From JAHBXL01 sp964409775 (GTDB lineage: Bacteria > Planctomycetota > Phycisphaerae > Phycisphaerales > UBA1924), in the NCBI GenBank assembly GCA_964409775.1, contig CAYPEI010000007.1, forward strand, positions 67,722 to 131,721: DNA of 64,000 nt, read 5' to 3'. The notes beneath the pieces were generated by a model that worked only from the letters and a program-made list of their open reading frames with translations, did not search any database and was not told where the DNA came from. Positions 43,367 through 52,255 of this stretch are shown piece by piece. The position numbers and the translations under genes were made by a program. Positions within the stretch are counted from its first letter, which is position 1; every line of letters starts with the position of its first letter.

Positions 43367-44839
43367 ATGCATTCCTTGCTCACTTCTTCAGTGCGAGCCG
43401 CCGCGATGTTCGGGCTTGTCGCCATCGGGGCGGGCACGCTCGCGGCCACCGCGGACGATCAGCCCGTCATCGGTGAGCGGCCCGCCATTCCGTTCCACAT
43501 GGCGCACCGCGGGATCATCTCGGGGCGGGTGACGTTTGATGAAGCCTTCAACCACGGGAAGACCCTCTTCGAGGCCAGGTTCAACGCGCTGGATGGTGTC
43601 GGCAGGCCGGCGACGACCGGTGGAGGCGCACCGCGCGCCCCTGTTCAGCCCGCGTTCACCCGCGTCTCCGGTCCCGACGCATCGGCCTGCGCCGGATGTC
43701 ACAACCAGCCGCGAAACGGCGGCGCGGGTGATTTTGTCGCCAACGTCTTCGTCCTTGCGCAGACCCTCGACCCTGTTGCGATGTCGATCGAGAGCAACTT
43801 CAGCAACGAGCGCAACTCGCTGGGCATGATGGGTGCCGGCGCGATCGAACTGCTTGCGCGCGAGATGAGCACGCGGCTCATTGAGATCCGTGAGAATGCA
43901 AGGGTCCGCGCCGTTCAACTCGGCCGGCCCGTCACCCGGCAACTCAAGGCCAAGAGCGTCGACTTCGGCAGGATCACGGTTCTCCCCGACGGCAGGGTCG
44001 ACCCGTCCGGCATCGAGGGCGTGGACTGGGACCTCATCGTCAAGCCGTTCCACCAGAAGGGCGCAGTCGTTTCGCTTCGCGAGTTCACGAACAACGCGCT
44101 GAATCACCATCACGGCATTCAATCGACCGAGCGCTTCGGCGTGGGAACAGACCCGGACGGGGACGGCGTCGTCAACGAGGCATCACCCGGCGATGTGACC
44201 GCGCTCACGCTCTACCAGGCGGCGCTGAACATTCCCGTTCAGGTGCTGCCCGAGAATCCGCTGGTGCAGGACGCGATCACCCGCGGTCGGCAGACGTTCA
44301 TTGCCGTCGGCTGTGCGGACTGCCATCGTCCCGCGCTCATGCTCGACGACACAGTCTTCACGGAGCCCAATCCCTTCAACCCGCCTGGCAATCTTCGAGT
44401 CAGCGACGTCGAGGCGCTGGTGTCCTTTGACCTGACCACGCAGGGCGAGGCCCCCCGGCTGGAACGTCTGCCCTCGGGCCGCGCGGTCGTCCGCGCGTTC
44501 ACCGATCTGAAGCGCCACGACTTGTGCGATGACGACTTCCTGCACTTCGCCAATGAGCACGTGCCGCAAGGCTCGATCCTCGGCTCCGCTTCCGCGTCGG
44601 AGTTCACCATCGCCCCGTACCCCCGCCCCCTGCGCCAGTTCCTCACTCGCAAACTGTGGGATGCGGGCAACACCGGGCCCTACGGCCATCGTGGCGACCT
44701 GACCACGCTGACCGAGGCCATCTATCACCATGGCGGCGAGGCCCGTACGGTGCGCGACAACTACTTCGCGCTCAGTTCGGATGAGCAGGCCGAAGTGATC
44801 GAGTTCCTGAAGTCGCTCCAGGTCGTTCCGCCACAGTAA
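43367..44839 (+). CDS. Di-haem oxidoreductase (thiol oxidoreductase/DUF1111-like)
   Basis: A 490-residue exported cytochrome. It opens with a signal peptide (AAAMFGLVAIGAGTLAATA). Two haem c sites occur, CAGCH (108-112) and CADCH (316-320). FTRVSGPDASACAGCHNQPR, FVANVFVLAQTLD, LKRHDLCDDDFLH and KLWDAGNTGPYGHRGDLTTL match the di-haem oxidoreductase (putative peroxidase or thiol oxidoreductase, DUF1111-like) family. It may transfer electrons from periplasmic sugar oxidation, as the ThuA-dehydrogenase gene lies just upstream in the same direction, 253 bases apart. The spacer is gene-free. A GGAAAGGCGG site lies before the start. Confidence 0.85.
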   Translation: MHSLLTSSVRAAAMFGLVAIGAGTLAATADDQPVIGERPAIPFHMAHRGIISGRVTFDEAFNHGKTLFEARFNALDGVGRPATTGGGAPRAPVQPAFTRVSGPDASACAGCHNQPRNGGAGDFVANVFVLAQTLDPVAMSIESNFSNERNSLGMMGAGAIELLAREMSTRLIEIRENARVRAVQLGRPVTRQLKAKSVDFGRITVLPDGRVDPSGIEGVDWDLIVKPFHQKGAVVSLREFTNNALNHHHGIQSTERFGVGTDPDGDGVVNEASPGDVTALTLYQAALNIPVQVLPENPLVQDAITRGRQTFIAVGCADCHRPALMLDDTVFTEPNPFNPPGNLRVSDVEALVSFDLTTQGEAPRLERLPSGRAVVRAFTDLKRHDLCDDDFLHFANEHVPQGSILGSASASEFTIAPYPRPLRQFLTRKLWDAGNTGPYGHRGDLTTLTEAIYHHGGEARTVRDNYFALSSDEQAEVIEFLKSLQVVPPQ

Positions 44840-44932
44840 GACCCGGTTCCTCAAAGCCTGGTCACGCTGCTCTGTGCGGTCAGGAACTCCAAGTCTGACC
44901 GATCCGCGCCGCGGCCGCGGTGTTGCGACGCT

Positions 44933-45829
44933 TCATGGAAACACGCGATCCGGGTTGGCATAGACGGTCGGCCTCCCGTGGCTGTTTTCCTCGCGCACGA
45001 CGTCGGCCTTGTTGGTACCGCCCAGCGCCCGCGGGAACTCCGGCGAAGACAGCGGCATCACGTGTCCATCCCCGAACGCCGCGTTTGACGATCCGCCCGC
45101 CCTGCCCGGGTGGCGATAGCCGATGCGGCTGTTCGTCACGCCGATGCGGTTGTCCCGCTGCCGCCCCGCGTACAACCCGTCCGCAAGCGCGATCAGCGTG
45201 TGCGGCCGCGTGAAGGCGCTCAGATACGTCGTGCGGATCGAGACTCCGTTCGTGCCCGGGCCATAGCCGACCGAGCCTGTGTAGAACAGGTTTGGCGTGA
45301 CCGCCGCGGCGGCGCCGATCGGGTTGTCCGCGTTGATCCAGTACGACACCCGGATGATCTTCTCAAACCCGCGGTCCGGGATCGTCTGTGCGACGTTCGA
45401 AGTGCCGGTCCGCTCGAACGGCCAGTCGAGCCAGCCCTTGGGGTTGTCAGGGTCATTGCCGGTCTGCCCCGTCTCAACGCCTGCGACGTCTTTCGTCTCC
45501 GGGCAATAGAACACGCTGGACCTGATCTGCTCGGCCGCGGGCACATAGCCGTCCCGATCCATGATCGGCCCCCAGCCATCGAGAACGACCCCCGCGCCCG
45601 TTACGCCTTCCATGTTGTACGAAGGGATCACCGCCTCTTTGTGATCCCCGTTGTACGCCGTCAGCGCTGCGCCGGTCTGCCGGACGTTTGACATGCACTG
45701 CGTCGCCTTCGCCGACCGCCGCGCCAGGCCGATCGCCGGAAGCACCAGCGACACCAGCAGCGCGACAATCGCGATCACGACGAGGAGTTCGATGAGCGTA
45801 AAGCCGCGGCGGGCATCGATGACCTTCAA
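44933..45829 (-). CDS. Type II secretion-like pseudopilin (DUF1559, H-X9-DG)
   Basis: A 298-residue pseudopilin. The start is taken at the TTG at 45829, with GGGGAGA upstream, so the prepilin signal RRGFTLIELLVVIAIVALLVSLVLPAI begins at residue 8. The Gly-Phe junction is the site cut and methylated by prepilin peptidase. The globular part contains MSNVRQTGAALTAYNGDHKE and ends with the planctomycete pattern RHPGRAGGSSNAAFGDGHV. Such proteins are very numerous in planctomycetes and probably form pseudopili or surface fibres. No secretion ATPase or prepilin peptidase is nearby. Confidence 0.85.
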   Translation of the reverse strand: MKVIDARRGFTLIELLVVIAIVALLVSLVLPAIGLARRSAKATQCMSNVRQTGAALTAYNGDHKEAVIPSYNMEGVTGAGVVLDGWGPIMDRDGYVPAAEQIRSSVFYCPETKDVAGVETGQTGNDPDNPKGWLDWPFERTGTSNVAQTIPDRGFEKIIRVSYWINADNPIGAAAAVTPNLFYTGSVGYGPGTNGVSIRTTYLSAFTRPHTLIALADGLYAGRQRDNRIGVTNSRIGYRHPGRAGGSSNAAFGDGHVMPLSSPEFPRALGGTNKADVVREENSHGRPTVYANPDRVFP

Positions 45830-45990
45830 GACTCTTCTCCCCTGCACCTCACCCGCGGCATGGAGGGCGGTGTCGCAGTTCGACAATCTACCGGAGCCGC
45901 CCCGCAAGGTCGCGGCGTTCGGGGTCCCAATCCAACGGAGCATACGTCTCAGCAGCACCGGGGCCTGCGAGTCGTCGCCGGGCCTCGGTC

Positions 45991-47169
45991 TCAACTCTCT
46001 GTCTCGCTGAAGCGATACTCCACGCCCCTCGCCGCGTGTTCCGCCAGCACGTGGTCGACCAGTTTGGCGTTCCCGCCCAGCATCTCCGGCACGATCACCC
46101 CCGGCTTGCTCAGTTCCCCAGTCGCGAGCATCCGCGCCAGAATCGTGCATGGAAACGCCGTCGTCCGCGACATGCTCGTGCACCGCGTCTGGCGGTCATA
46201 CCGGTCGTGCAGGTCCCACTGCATCCGCACGCGTTTCCCACCCTTCATCCCATCACCAATCACCCGCATGACGGTCAGGTCTTCCTCACCCGGCTCATAC
46301 GTCCACATCGGGAACAGCAACTTCGCCGTCACATCTCGCGGCCGAACTTTGCCCATGCCGCCATCGGCCATCGGCACGCTGATCGGGTCCTCCGAAAGGA
46401 GGCCCGTCTCCCGAAGCACCCGCATCAACTCGATGTGCCCCGGATACCGCAGCGTCTTCTCCTTCATCATCGGCACACGTCCTGCGTGCGTGGCCGCAAG
46501 GCTCCTCAGGCCGTCGGTGTTAAACGCCTCCAGCGTGCCGACCCCATGGAAGTCCATCAGTTCCGGCTCGCTCAGGGCCGGGCGCACCACCACCTTGCCG
46601 TGCTCGACCAGCCGCGTGGGCCGCGTGTACTCCTCCACCACATCAGCCGGGCTGAACCCCGCTTTGTACTGGTACGGCCAGCGGCGCTCAACCGGCAGTC
46701 CGCCGACATAGATCTCGATGTTCTCGCACGGCGAGAGCGCCGCCGCGGCACGCCCGGCGAGCAGGTGGCTCATCCCCGGCGCGACGCCCATATCCACCGC
46801 CGCCGTCACGCCGCGCTCCTTCGCGAGCGCATCAAGTTCCAGCGCATCCTCCCCCATGAACGAGATATCCGCGTACGGCTTCCCCGCCTCGATCACCGAC
46901 CGCAGCGCGTTGAACGCAATCCGCGATGCAAGCGCGCCCAGCACAAGGTCATACGGTTTCACCAGCCGCCGCACCGTCGCGGCATCCGAAAGATCCGCGA
47001 TCTCCCCCCGCACCGCGATCCCCGCCTCGCGGCAGCGGTCCACCACCCGCTGAATCGCCTCCGCGCGCGCATCGGCGATGGTGAGTTCAAACTCGCCCTT
47101 CACCCGCCCCAGGTCCAGGGCCATGACCGAGCCGACCATGCCGGCGCCGAGAATGATCGCTGTGTGCAT
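45991..47169 (-). CDS. Saccharopine dehydrogenase-family protein
   Basis: A 392-residue oxidoreductase, start taken at the ATG at 47169 (a GTG lies six bases upstream). The Rossmann motif is AIILGAGMVGSVMALDL. YDLVLGALASRIAFNALRSV, then ADISFMGEDALELDALAK, VDMGVAPGMSHLLAG and IEIYVGGLPVERRWPYQYKAGFSP fit the saccharopine dehydrogenase/LYS9 family. In lysine metabolism these enzymes make or split saccharopine; bacterial members have varied amino-acid roles. No other lysine gene is adjacent. It lies downstream of the TPR-kinase pair on the same strand. Confidence 0.85.
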   Translation of the reverse strand: MHTAIILGAGMVGSVMALDLGRVKGEFELTIADARAEAIQRVVDRCREAGIAVRGEIADLSDAATVRRLVKPYDLVLGALASRIAFNALRSVIEAGKPYADISFMGEDALELDALAKERGVTAAVDMGVAPGMSHLLAGRAAAALSPCENIEIYVGGLPVERRWPYQYKAGFSPADVVEEYTRPTRLVEHGKVVVRPALSEPELMDFHGVGTLEAFNTDGLRSLAATHAGRVPMMKEKTLRYPGHIELMRVLRETGLLSEDPISVPMADGGMGKVRPRDVTAKLLFPMWTYEPGEEDLTVMRVIGDGMKGGKRVRMQWDLHDRYDRQTRCTSMSRTTAFPCTILARMLATGELSKPGVIVPEMLGGNAKLVDHVLAEHAARGVEYRFSETES

Positions 47170-47217
47170 GAGCACAGATTACACGACCCGCACCGCTGCC
47201 GCGCCCCGTTCGCATCT

Positions 47218-48144
47218 TCAACTCCCGCCCGCCAGCCTCCGTAGCCGCTCGATCCGCGCCGGCTCGCGCTCCGAAAGCCACGGGTCCCGCGACAAGGCCG
47301 CGTGCGCCGCCGCGAGGTGCGGCGCCGCCTCCTCCGCCCGCCCCAGTGTCAGCAGACACTCGCCCAGTTCCTCATGCACAAATCCATCGACGGTGCCCGC
47401 CGTTGCGTGCTCATCGTGCAACCGCCGCTGCTCGGTCAGGGCCTCATCGACGCGTCCTGCCGCACGATTCGACCGCGCCACGCACCACCTCGCGACTAAC
47501 CATGGTCGCCGCAGTCTGCCCTCCGTGCCGTGTTCGATACGCGCGGCAAGTGCCCGCTCGAAGTACTCATGCGCCCGCGCGTACTCGCCCGTCGCACACT
47601 CCGTCCACCCGAGGTTGCTCAGGAGCGACGCACGCCACCGCCTCGCATCGGGATTCGCTGACGACTCAGCGAGTTCCAGCGCCAGCCGATTCCACTCCCT
47701 CGCCTTCTCGCCCGACTCGACGATCGCCAACATGTGCGCCGCATCGACGGCAAGCCCGTCCTGAGCCGGGCATGCATCCGGCGCGGTGGCCATCGCCCAC
47801 GCGCGACCGAACAGCGGCCCGGCCGCGGCCGAGTCACCCGAGGAGTTCAGCACCCGGCCGCGCTCGAGCAGCAGCCGCACCAGCACGCGCAGGCTCCCAT
47901 GCCCCGTCGAGCCCGCGCCCGCAGCCAGCCACGCCTCCACGGCGTCCAGCGTCGCGTGGCCCTCCGCGAACTTTCGTTGCAGCCCCTGCGCCCGGGCAAT
48001 TTGCGTTCGCACTTCGGCCGCATACTCCGCCCACCCCGCACGTTCCGCATCCGCTGCCATTGCAGCAAGCCGCGCTTCAGTCCCCGCGGGATCGGCGAAG
48101 TCCCACGCCTGATCGAGGTCGGATTGTTGCGGCGACCGCGTCAT
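47218..48144 (-). CDS. TPR-like helical repeat protein
   Basis: A 308-residue soluble protein of helical repeats. Segments such as GHATLDAVEAWLAAGAG, LLERGRVLNSSGDSAAAGPL, SLLSNLGWTECATGEYARAHEYF and HEELGECLLTLGRAEEAAPHL fit tetratricopeptide repeats. It has no signal peptide. It begins 18 bases after the kinase gene stop and is probably in its operon. The shared TPR architecture with the kinase suggests a partner or substrate, but this is inference. Confidence 0.7.
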   Translation of the reverse strand: MTRSPQQSDLDQAWDFADPAGTEARLAAMAADAERAGWAEYAAEVRTQIARAQGLQRKFAEGHATLDAVEAWLAAGAGSTGHGSLRVLVRLLLERGRVLNSSGDSAAAGPLFGRAWAMATAPDACPAQDGLAVDAAHMLAIVESGEKAREWNRLALELAESSANPDARRWRASLLSNLGWTECATGEYARAHEYFERALAARIEHGTEGRLRRPWLVARWCVARSNRAAGRVDEALTEQRRLHDEHATAGTVDGFVHEELGECLLTLGRAEEAAPHLAAAHAALSRDPWLSEREPARIERLRRLAGGS

Positions 48145-48162
48145 CGTTCACCCGCCAAGTGT

Positions 48163-50772
48163 TCACTTTCCATCGCCCGGCGATGCGGCTCTCGCCTTCC
48201 ACCTGGATTGCTCTTCAGGCTTGCCCATTTTGCCGTACAGAATCGCCAGTTCGTTCGCCGCGGCCGGGATGCGAGGGCTGCCGGACGGCAACGACTTCAC
48301 CAGCCCCTCATAACCCGCGAGCATGAGCGCCTCGGCCTCCTCATACCGCTGCTGATCGACCAGCGCCTGAGCAAGATTGATGCGTCCCTGTGATCGCATC
48401 CAGTGATTCTCGGGCAGCGCACGATCAAGCCCGTCGACCATCGCCCGGAAGATCGTCTCGGCTTCCGTTGGCTTCTTCGCGTCCAGCAGCAGCAGGCCGA
48501 GGTTGTTCTGCGTGGCGAGCGTTGCCACGCTCTCCGGACCCGCCGTCTGCCGCGCGCCGAGCACGCGCCGCATGAGCCGCTCCGCTTCCCTAAGGTTGCC
48601 GCGCAGATGCTCACACCTCGCAAGGTTGTGCACGTACGTCAGCGTCCGCGCATGGTCGGACCCGAGCGTCCGCTCGGCGATCTCGACCGCCCGCGAAAAG
48701 ACACGGTACTGCTCGTCGTACTTCTTCTCGGCCTCGAGCGTCAGCCCCAGCACGTTCATCGTGGTCAGCGTTTCGCTGTGCTCCTCGCCGAGGACTCGCA
48801 CCTTGTCCGCCAGCACGCCGCGGCAAATCTCCTCGGACTCCGCCAGCCGCCCCATGTCTTTGAGAATCGACGCCCGGATGCTCCGGGCCTGCAGGGCCAT
48901 CGGCGAATCGGCGCCCTGTGTCACGCGGGACAGGTTCACCAGTTCTCCCGACACCTTCTCGGCCTCTTCATAGCGCCCCAGGTCCTGCAGCACATCGGCG
49001 ATGCTCGACATCGTTTCCAGCGTGGGCTTCGCGCCCGCGCCCAGCAGCCGTTCCTGCGTGGCGTGCACTTCTCGATACCGCCGGAGCGCCCCCTCCATCT
49101 CGCCGGCCAGTTGCGACGCATAGGCCTGCAGACTTCGACTCGCCAAAGTGTCCGGATCGCCCGCGCCGAAGAGCCGCTCCCGGGCCACCGCGACGGTTTC
49201 GAGTTCCCGCGCAGCCTCATCGAGCCGGTCATGCTCGATGAGCGACGCCGCGATGTTGTGGCGCGTGGTCAGGGTCTCGCGGTCATCGGGCCCGAGCGTC
49301 CGCTCGCGCAACTCGCGCGCCCGCTGGAGTTGCGAGAGCGACTCGGCGTATCGCCCCAGCGTGTGATAGGTTTCTCCGAAGAGTTCCCGCACATCGCCCT
49401 CGGCCTGCGGATCGTCCCGGAACGACTCCCCGATCTTTGCCGCGGCGGCGTCGAGCACCTCGCGCACCGTGACCTCGTGTCCCTGCGCCCGGGCAGGATC
49501 GACCGACGAGAAGACGCTCTGGAGGAAGCCGCTGGTCGCCTCCGCCACCTTGCGCTGCCGGGCCTCGCGCGCGCGGGCCTCTCGCTCGGCCACGGCCGCG
49601 GCGCGAGCCTGAAAGAGGCCGATGGTCGTTCCGGTTATGCCCCCGATCAGCAGAAGGGCCATGGCGGTGACCGCCGCGACCGGCCACTTGTTGCGCCGGA
49701 TGAACTTCCGCGTGCGATAGGCGACGGACTCCGGTCCGGCTTCGAGCGGCCGTCCCTCAAGATAGTTACGGAGATCGCGCGCGAGATCCGCCGGCGAGCC
49801 GTAGCGCTCGCTGCGATCCTTGCGCATGGCCTTGAGAGGGATCCAGTCGAGTTCGCGTCGGAGTTCGGAGGCCAGTTGGTCGGCCGCGGCGCGGCGGCGC
49901 TCGGCGACGGCGGACCCGGCGATGGGCTCGAGCGAACTCAGGCGCGTGCTCGGCTTGGGCGGATCGACCTCGCGGATGATCCGGGCGATCTCCGCGAAGC
50001 CGCGGCTGCGGAGGTCGCGCGACTCGAACGGCAGAACTCCGGCGATCAGTTCATAGAGAACGACACCGAGGGAGTAGACATCTGAGCGCGTGTCGATGTC
50101 CTCCGCACCCGCGCCGGCCGTTCCGCCCGCCTGCTCGGGGCTCATGTACTCGGGCGTGCCCACCCACTGCCCGCTCTCGGTGAAGATCGTCTTCGCGGAG
50201 AGGGTGGTCGTGATCGCCTTGGCGACGCCGAAGTCGATGACCTTGGGCAGCGGCTTGTCGTTGATGACGGTGACGAGAATGTTCGACGGCTTGAGGTCGC
50301 GGTGGATGATGCCCTTGGTGTGGGCGTGCTGCACGGCCTCGCAGACCGGGATCATGAGTTGGATGCGCTGGCGCGTGGTGAGGCGGGCGCGGTCGCAGTA
50401 GTCGGTGATGGGCTCCCCCTGGACGTACTCCATCACGAAGAACGGACGGCCCTGCGGCGTGGCGCCGCCGTCGAGCACCTTGGCGACGTTGGGGTGGTCC
50501 ATCAGCGCGAGGGCCTGCCGCTCCTGCTCGAAGCGTGCGAGCACCGAGCGCGAGTCCATGCCCGGCTTGATGAGTTTCAGCGCGACGCGCTGCACGAACG
50601 GCTCGCGTCGTTCGGCCAGCCAGACTTCGCCGAAGCCGCCCTCCCCGACGGTCTGCACCAGGCGGTACGGGCCGATCTGATCGCCGGGGCGGGCGGCAGA
50701 AATCTCCACGGCGCCCTCATCGGAACTGCCCGCCGTTGCACGGGTTGGACGGTGGTGGATATCTCCGTTCAT
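48163..50772 (-). CDS. Membrane Ser/Thr protein kinase with TPR sensor region
   Basis: An 869-residue Hanks-type kinase, start taken at the ATG at 50772. The kinase domain (about 35-350) has GEGGFGEVWLA, the lysine Lys66 (VALKLIKPG), HRDLKPSN (157-164), DFGVAK (180-185) and TPEYMSPEQ (206-214), all catalytic residues intact. A single transmembrane helix spans about 363-387 (WPVAAVTAMALLLIGGITG). The outside or periplasmic part holds at least eight TPR-type repeats (GETYHTLGRYAESLSQLQRA, TLTYVHNLARCEHLRGNL, TQNNLGLLLLDAKKPTEAE). This kinase-TPR layout is common in planctomycetes; the signal is unknown. It is followed by a TPR gene. Confidence 0.9.
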   Translation of the reverse strand: MNGDIHHRPTRATAGSSDEGAVEISAARPGDQIGPYRLVQTVGEGGFGEVWLAERREPFVQRVALKLIKPGMDSRSVLARFEQERQALALMDHPNVAKVLDGGATPQGRPFFVMEYVQGEPITDYCDRARLTTRQRIQLMIPVCEAVQHAHTKGIIHRDLKPSNILVTVINDKPLPKVIDFGVAKAITTTLSAKTIFTESGQWVGTPEYMSPEQAGGTAGAGAEDIDTRSDVYSLGVVLYELIAGVLPFESRDLRSRGFAEIARIIREVDPPKPSTRLSSLEPIAGSAVAERRRAAADQLASELRRELDWIPLKAMRKDRSERYGSPADLARDLRNYLEGRPLEAGPESVAYRTRKFIRRNKWPVAAVTAMALLLIGGITGTTIGLFQARAAAVAEREARAREARQRKVAEATSGFLQSVFSSVDPARAQGHEVTVREVLDAAAAKIGESFRDDPQAEGDVRELFGETYHTLGRYAESLSQLQRARELRERTLGPDDRETLTTRHNIAASLIEHDRLDEAARELETVAVARERLFGAGDPDTLASRSLQAYASQLAGEMEGALRRYREVHATQERLLGAGAKPTLETMSSIADVLQDLGRYEEAEKVSGELVNLSRVTQGADSPMALQARSIRASILKDMGRLAESEEICRGVLADKVRVLGEEHSETLTTMNVLGLTLEAEKKYDEQYRVFSRAVEIAERTLGSDHARTLTYVHNLARCEHLRGNLREAERLMRRVLGARQTAGPESVATLATQNNLGLLLLDAKKPTEAETIFRAMVDGLDRALPENHWMRSQGRINLAQALVDQQRYEEAEALMLAGYEGLVKSLPSGSPRIPAAANELAILYGKMGKPEEQSRWKARAASPGDGK

Positions 50773-50911
50773 TCGGGGCAAATAGTAGTGGCCCGGCGCG
50801 AGACGAACCCGCTTCCAACGTCGATCAGACGGCAAGGCCGGGCGGCCCGGGCGTCAACCGCCCGGCCCGGCGTCCCTGTACGATGGGAGTCGGGGGCAAA
50901 GGAGAAGCCGA

Positions 50912-52084
50912 GTGAACCGAGCATTGATCAGCATCGCCGTGGGCATAGCGATTTCGGCGAGTTTCGCGCTGGCGGACCTGAAGCGCGACGGGGCGTTCGG
51001 CTTCCCGCAGGAGTCCGCGCGCGTTCTGTGCGACTCGGAGGAGTTGCGGCTCTCGGCGGTGTGCGACGGGTCGCACCTGTTCGTGCAGGCCGTGCTCTGG
51101 AAGGATGGGGATTCCACGGAAGGGCTGACGGAGGACGGCCGGAAGATCGGAGACAACTCAACGCTGATCGTGGATGCGGATGCGGACGGAAAGCCGACAA
51201 AGGACGTCGACCGTCATTACGCCCTGAGTCCGTGGCCGACGCTCCCGGGGCTGCACTACAGCGTTGTGCTTGGCGCGGGCATGTCGACGGGGCTGCAGGC
51301 GGACTCGAAGGGGCGCGGGTCGATTCAGTATGTGGATGACAGGGGCAAGAAGGTGCGCGTTGACACGTACCTGATCCCTCTGGGCGAGTTGAAGCGGGAG
51401 CCGGGGCAGGAGGTCCGTCTCGCGTACTGGGCAAGCTCGGCGGCGCCGGAGTTCCGTGTGAACTCGGTGGGGTTTGCGCCGAAGGATGCGGAAACCAAGT
51501 ACTGGCCGCACAACCTGCCCGCGGAGAAGTTCCACGCCTTGACGCTGGCGAAGATGGTCAACGGGGAGTTCGACGCGCAGAAAGTCCCGGAGGGGCGCGG
51601 GACGATCGCCGTGAAGGCAAAGAAGAAGCCGCCGGCGGTGGGGACAAAGGCGGGCGCAGCGGACGGGCCTCCGGAGATCTCCGCCGCGGCATGGAGGAAC
51701 TGGAAGAGGGAAGGCGGGGCGGCGCCGTCGCTGACCTCGCTGAAGGGCAAGGTGGTGGTGGTGGAGTTCTGGGCGACGTGGTGCGGGCCGTGCGTGGCCG
51801 GCATCCCGCATCTGAACGAACTGCACACCAAGCACGCGGATGAGGGTCTGGTGATCCTGTCGCTGACCGATCAGGCCGCGGCCGCGGTGGAGAAGTTCGT
51901 GGACGGCAAGGGCGCCGGCATGTCGTACGCGATCGGGATGGGGAGTGAGTCCGCGGGGGACTATGGGGTGTCGGGGATACCGCAGGCGTTCGTGATCGAT
52001 CGCGGCGGAACGCTGGTGTGGGAGGGCCACCCGGCGGACAAGGGCTTTGATGCGGCGGTGCTGGCGGCGCTGAAGGCGAAGTAG
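50912..52084 (+). CDS. Secreted TlpA-like thioredoxin-domain protein
   Basis: A 390-residue exported protein. After the signal peptide (IAVGIAISASFALA) an N-terminal beta-rich region of about 180 residues resembles a carbohydrate-binding or surface domain (LIVDADADGKPTKDVDRHY, IGDNST). The C-terminal part is a TlpA/ResA-like thioredoxin fold: APSLTSLKGKVVVVEFWATW, then the redox pair WCGPC at 290-294, HLNELHTKHADEGLVILSL and GVSGIPQAFVIDRGG with the cis-proline. It could reduce or isomerise disulfides in exported proteins, such as the Cys-rich dockerin proteins, though this is speculation. It is divergent from the kinase gene. Confidence 0.82.
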   Translation: MNRALISIAVGIAISASFALADLKRDGAFGFPQESARVLCDSEELRLSAVCDGSHLFVQAVLWKDGDSTEGLTEDGRKIGDNSTLIVDADADGKPTKDVDRHYALSPWPTLPGLHYSVVLGAGMSTGLQADSKGRGSIQYVDDRGKKVRVDTYLIPLGELKREPGQEVRLAYWASSAAPEFRVNSVGFAPKDAETKYWPHNLPAEKFHALTLAKMVNGEFDAQKVPEGRGTIAVKAKKKPPAVGTKAGAADGPPEISAAAWRNWKREGGAAPSLTSLKGKVVVVEFWATWCGPCVAGIPHLNELHTKHADEGLVILSLTDQAAAAVEKFVDGKGAGMSYAIGMGSESAGDYGVSGIPQAFVIDRGGTLVWEGHPADKGFDAAVLAALKAK

Positions 52085-52255
52085 CGGCACGCGGGGAGGC
52101 CGAACGCCTGGATTCCGCGGTCGCGGCGAAGAACTCTTGCGCGCGGGGGATGTGATACTCTGGTTGTTCGGATCTGAACACTTCCCGGCGACGCGTGGTC
52201 GTGTCGCCGGTGACAGGCTGCTGACGACACGCTTCTTGCGCAAGGAGTTTTCCCC

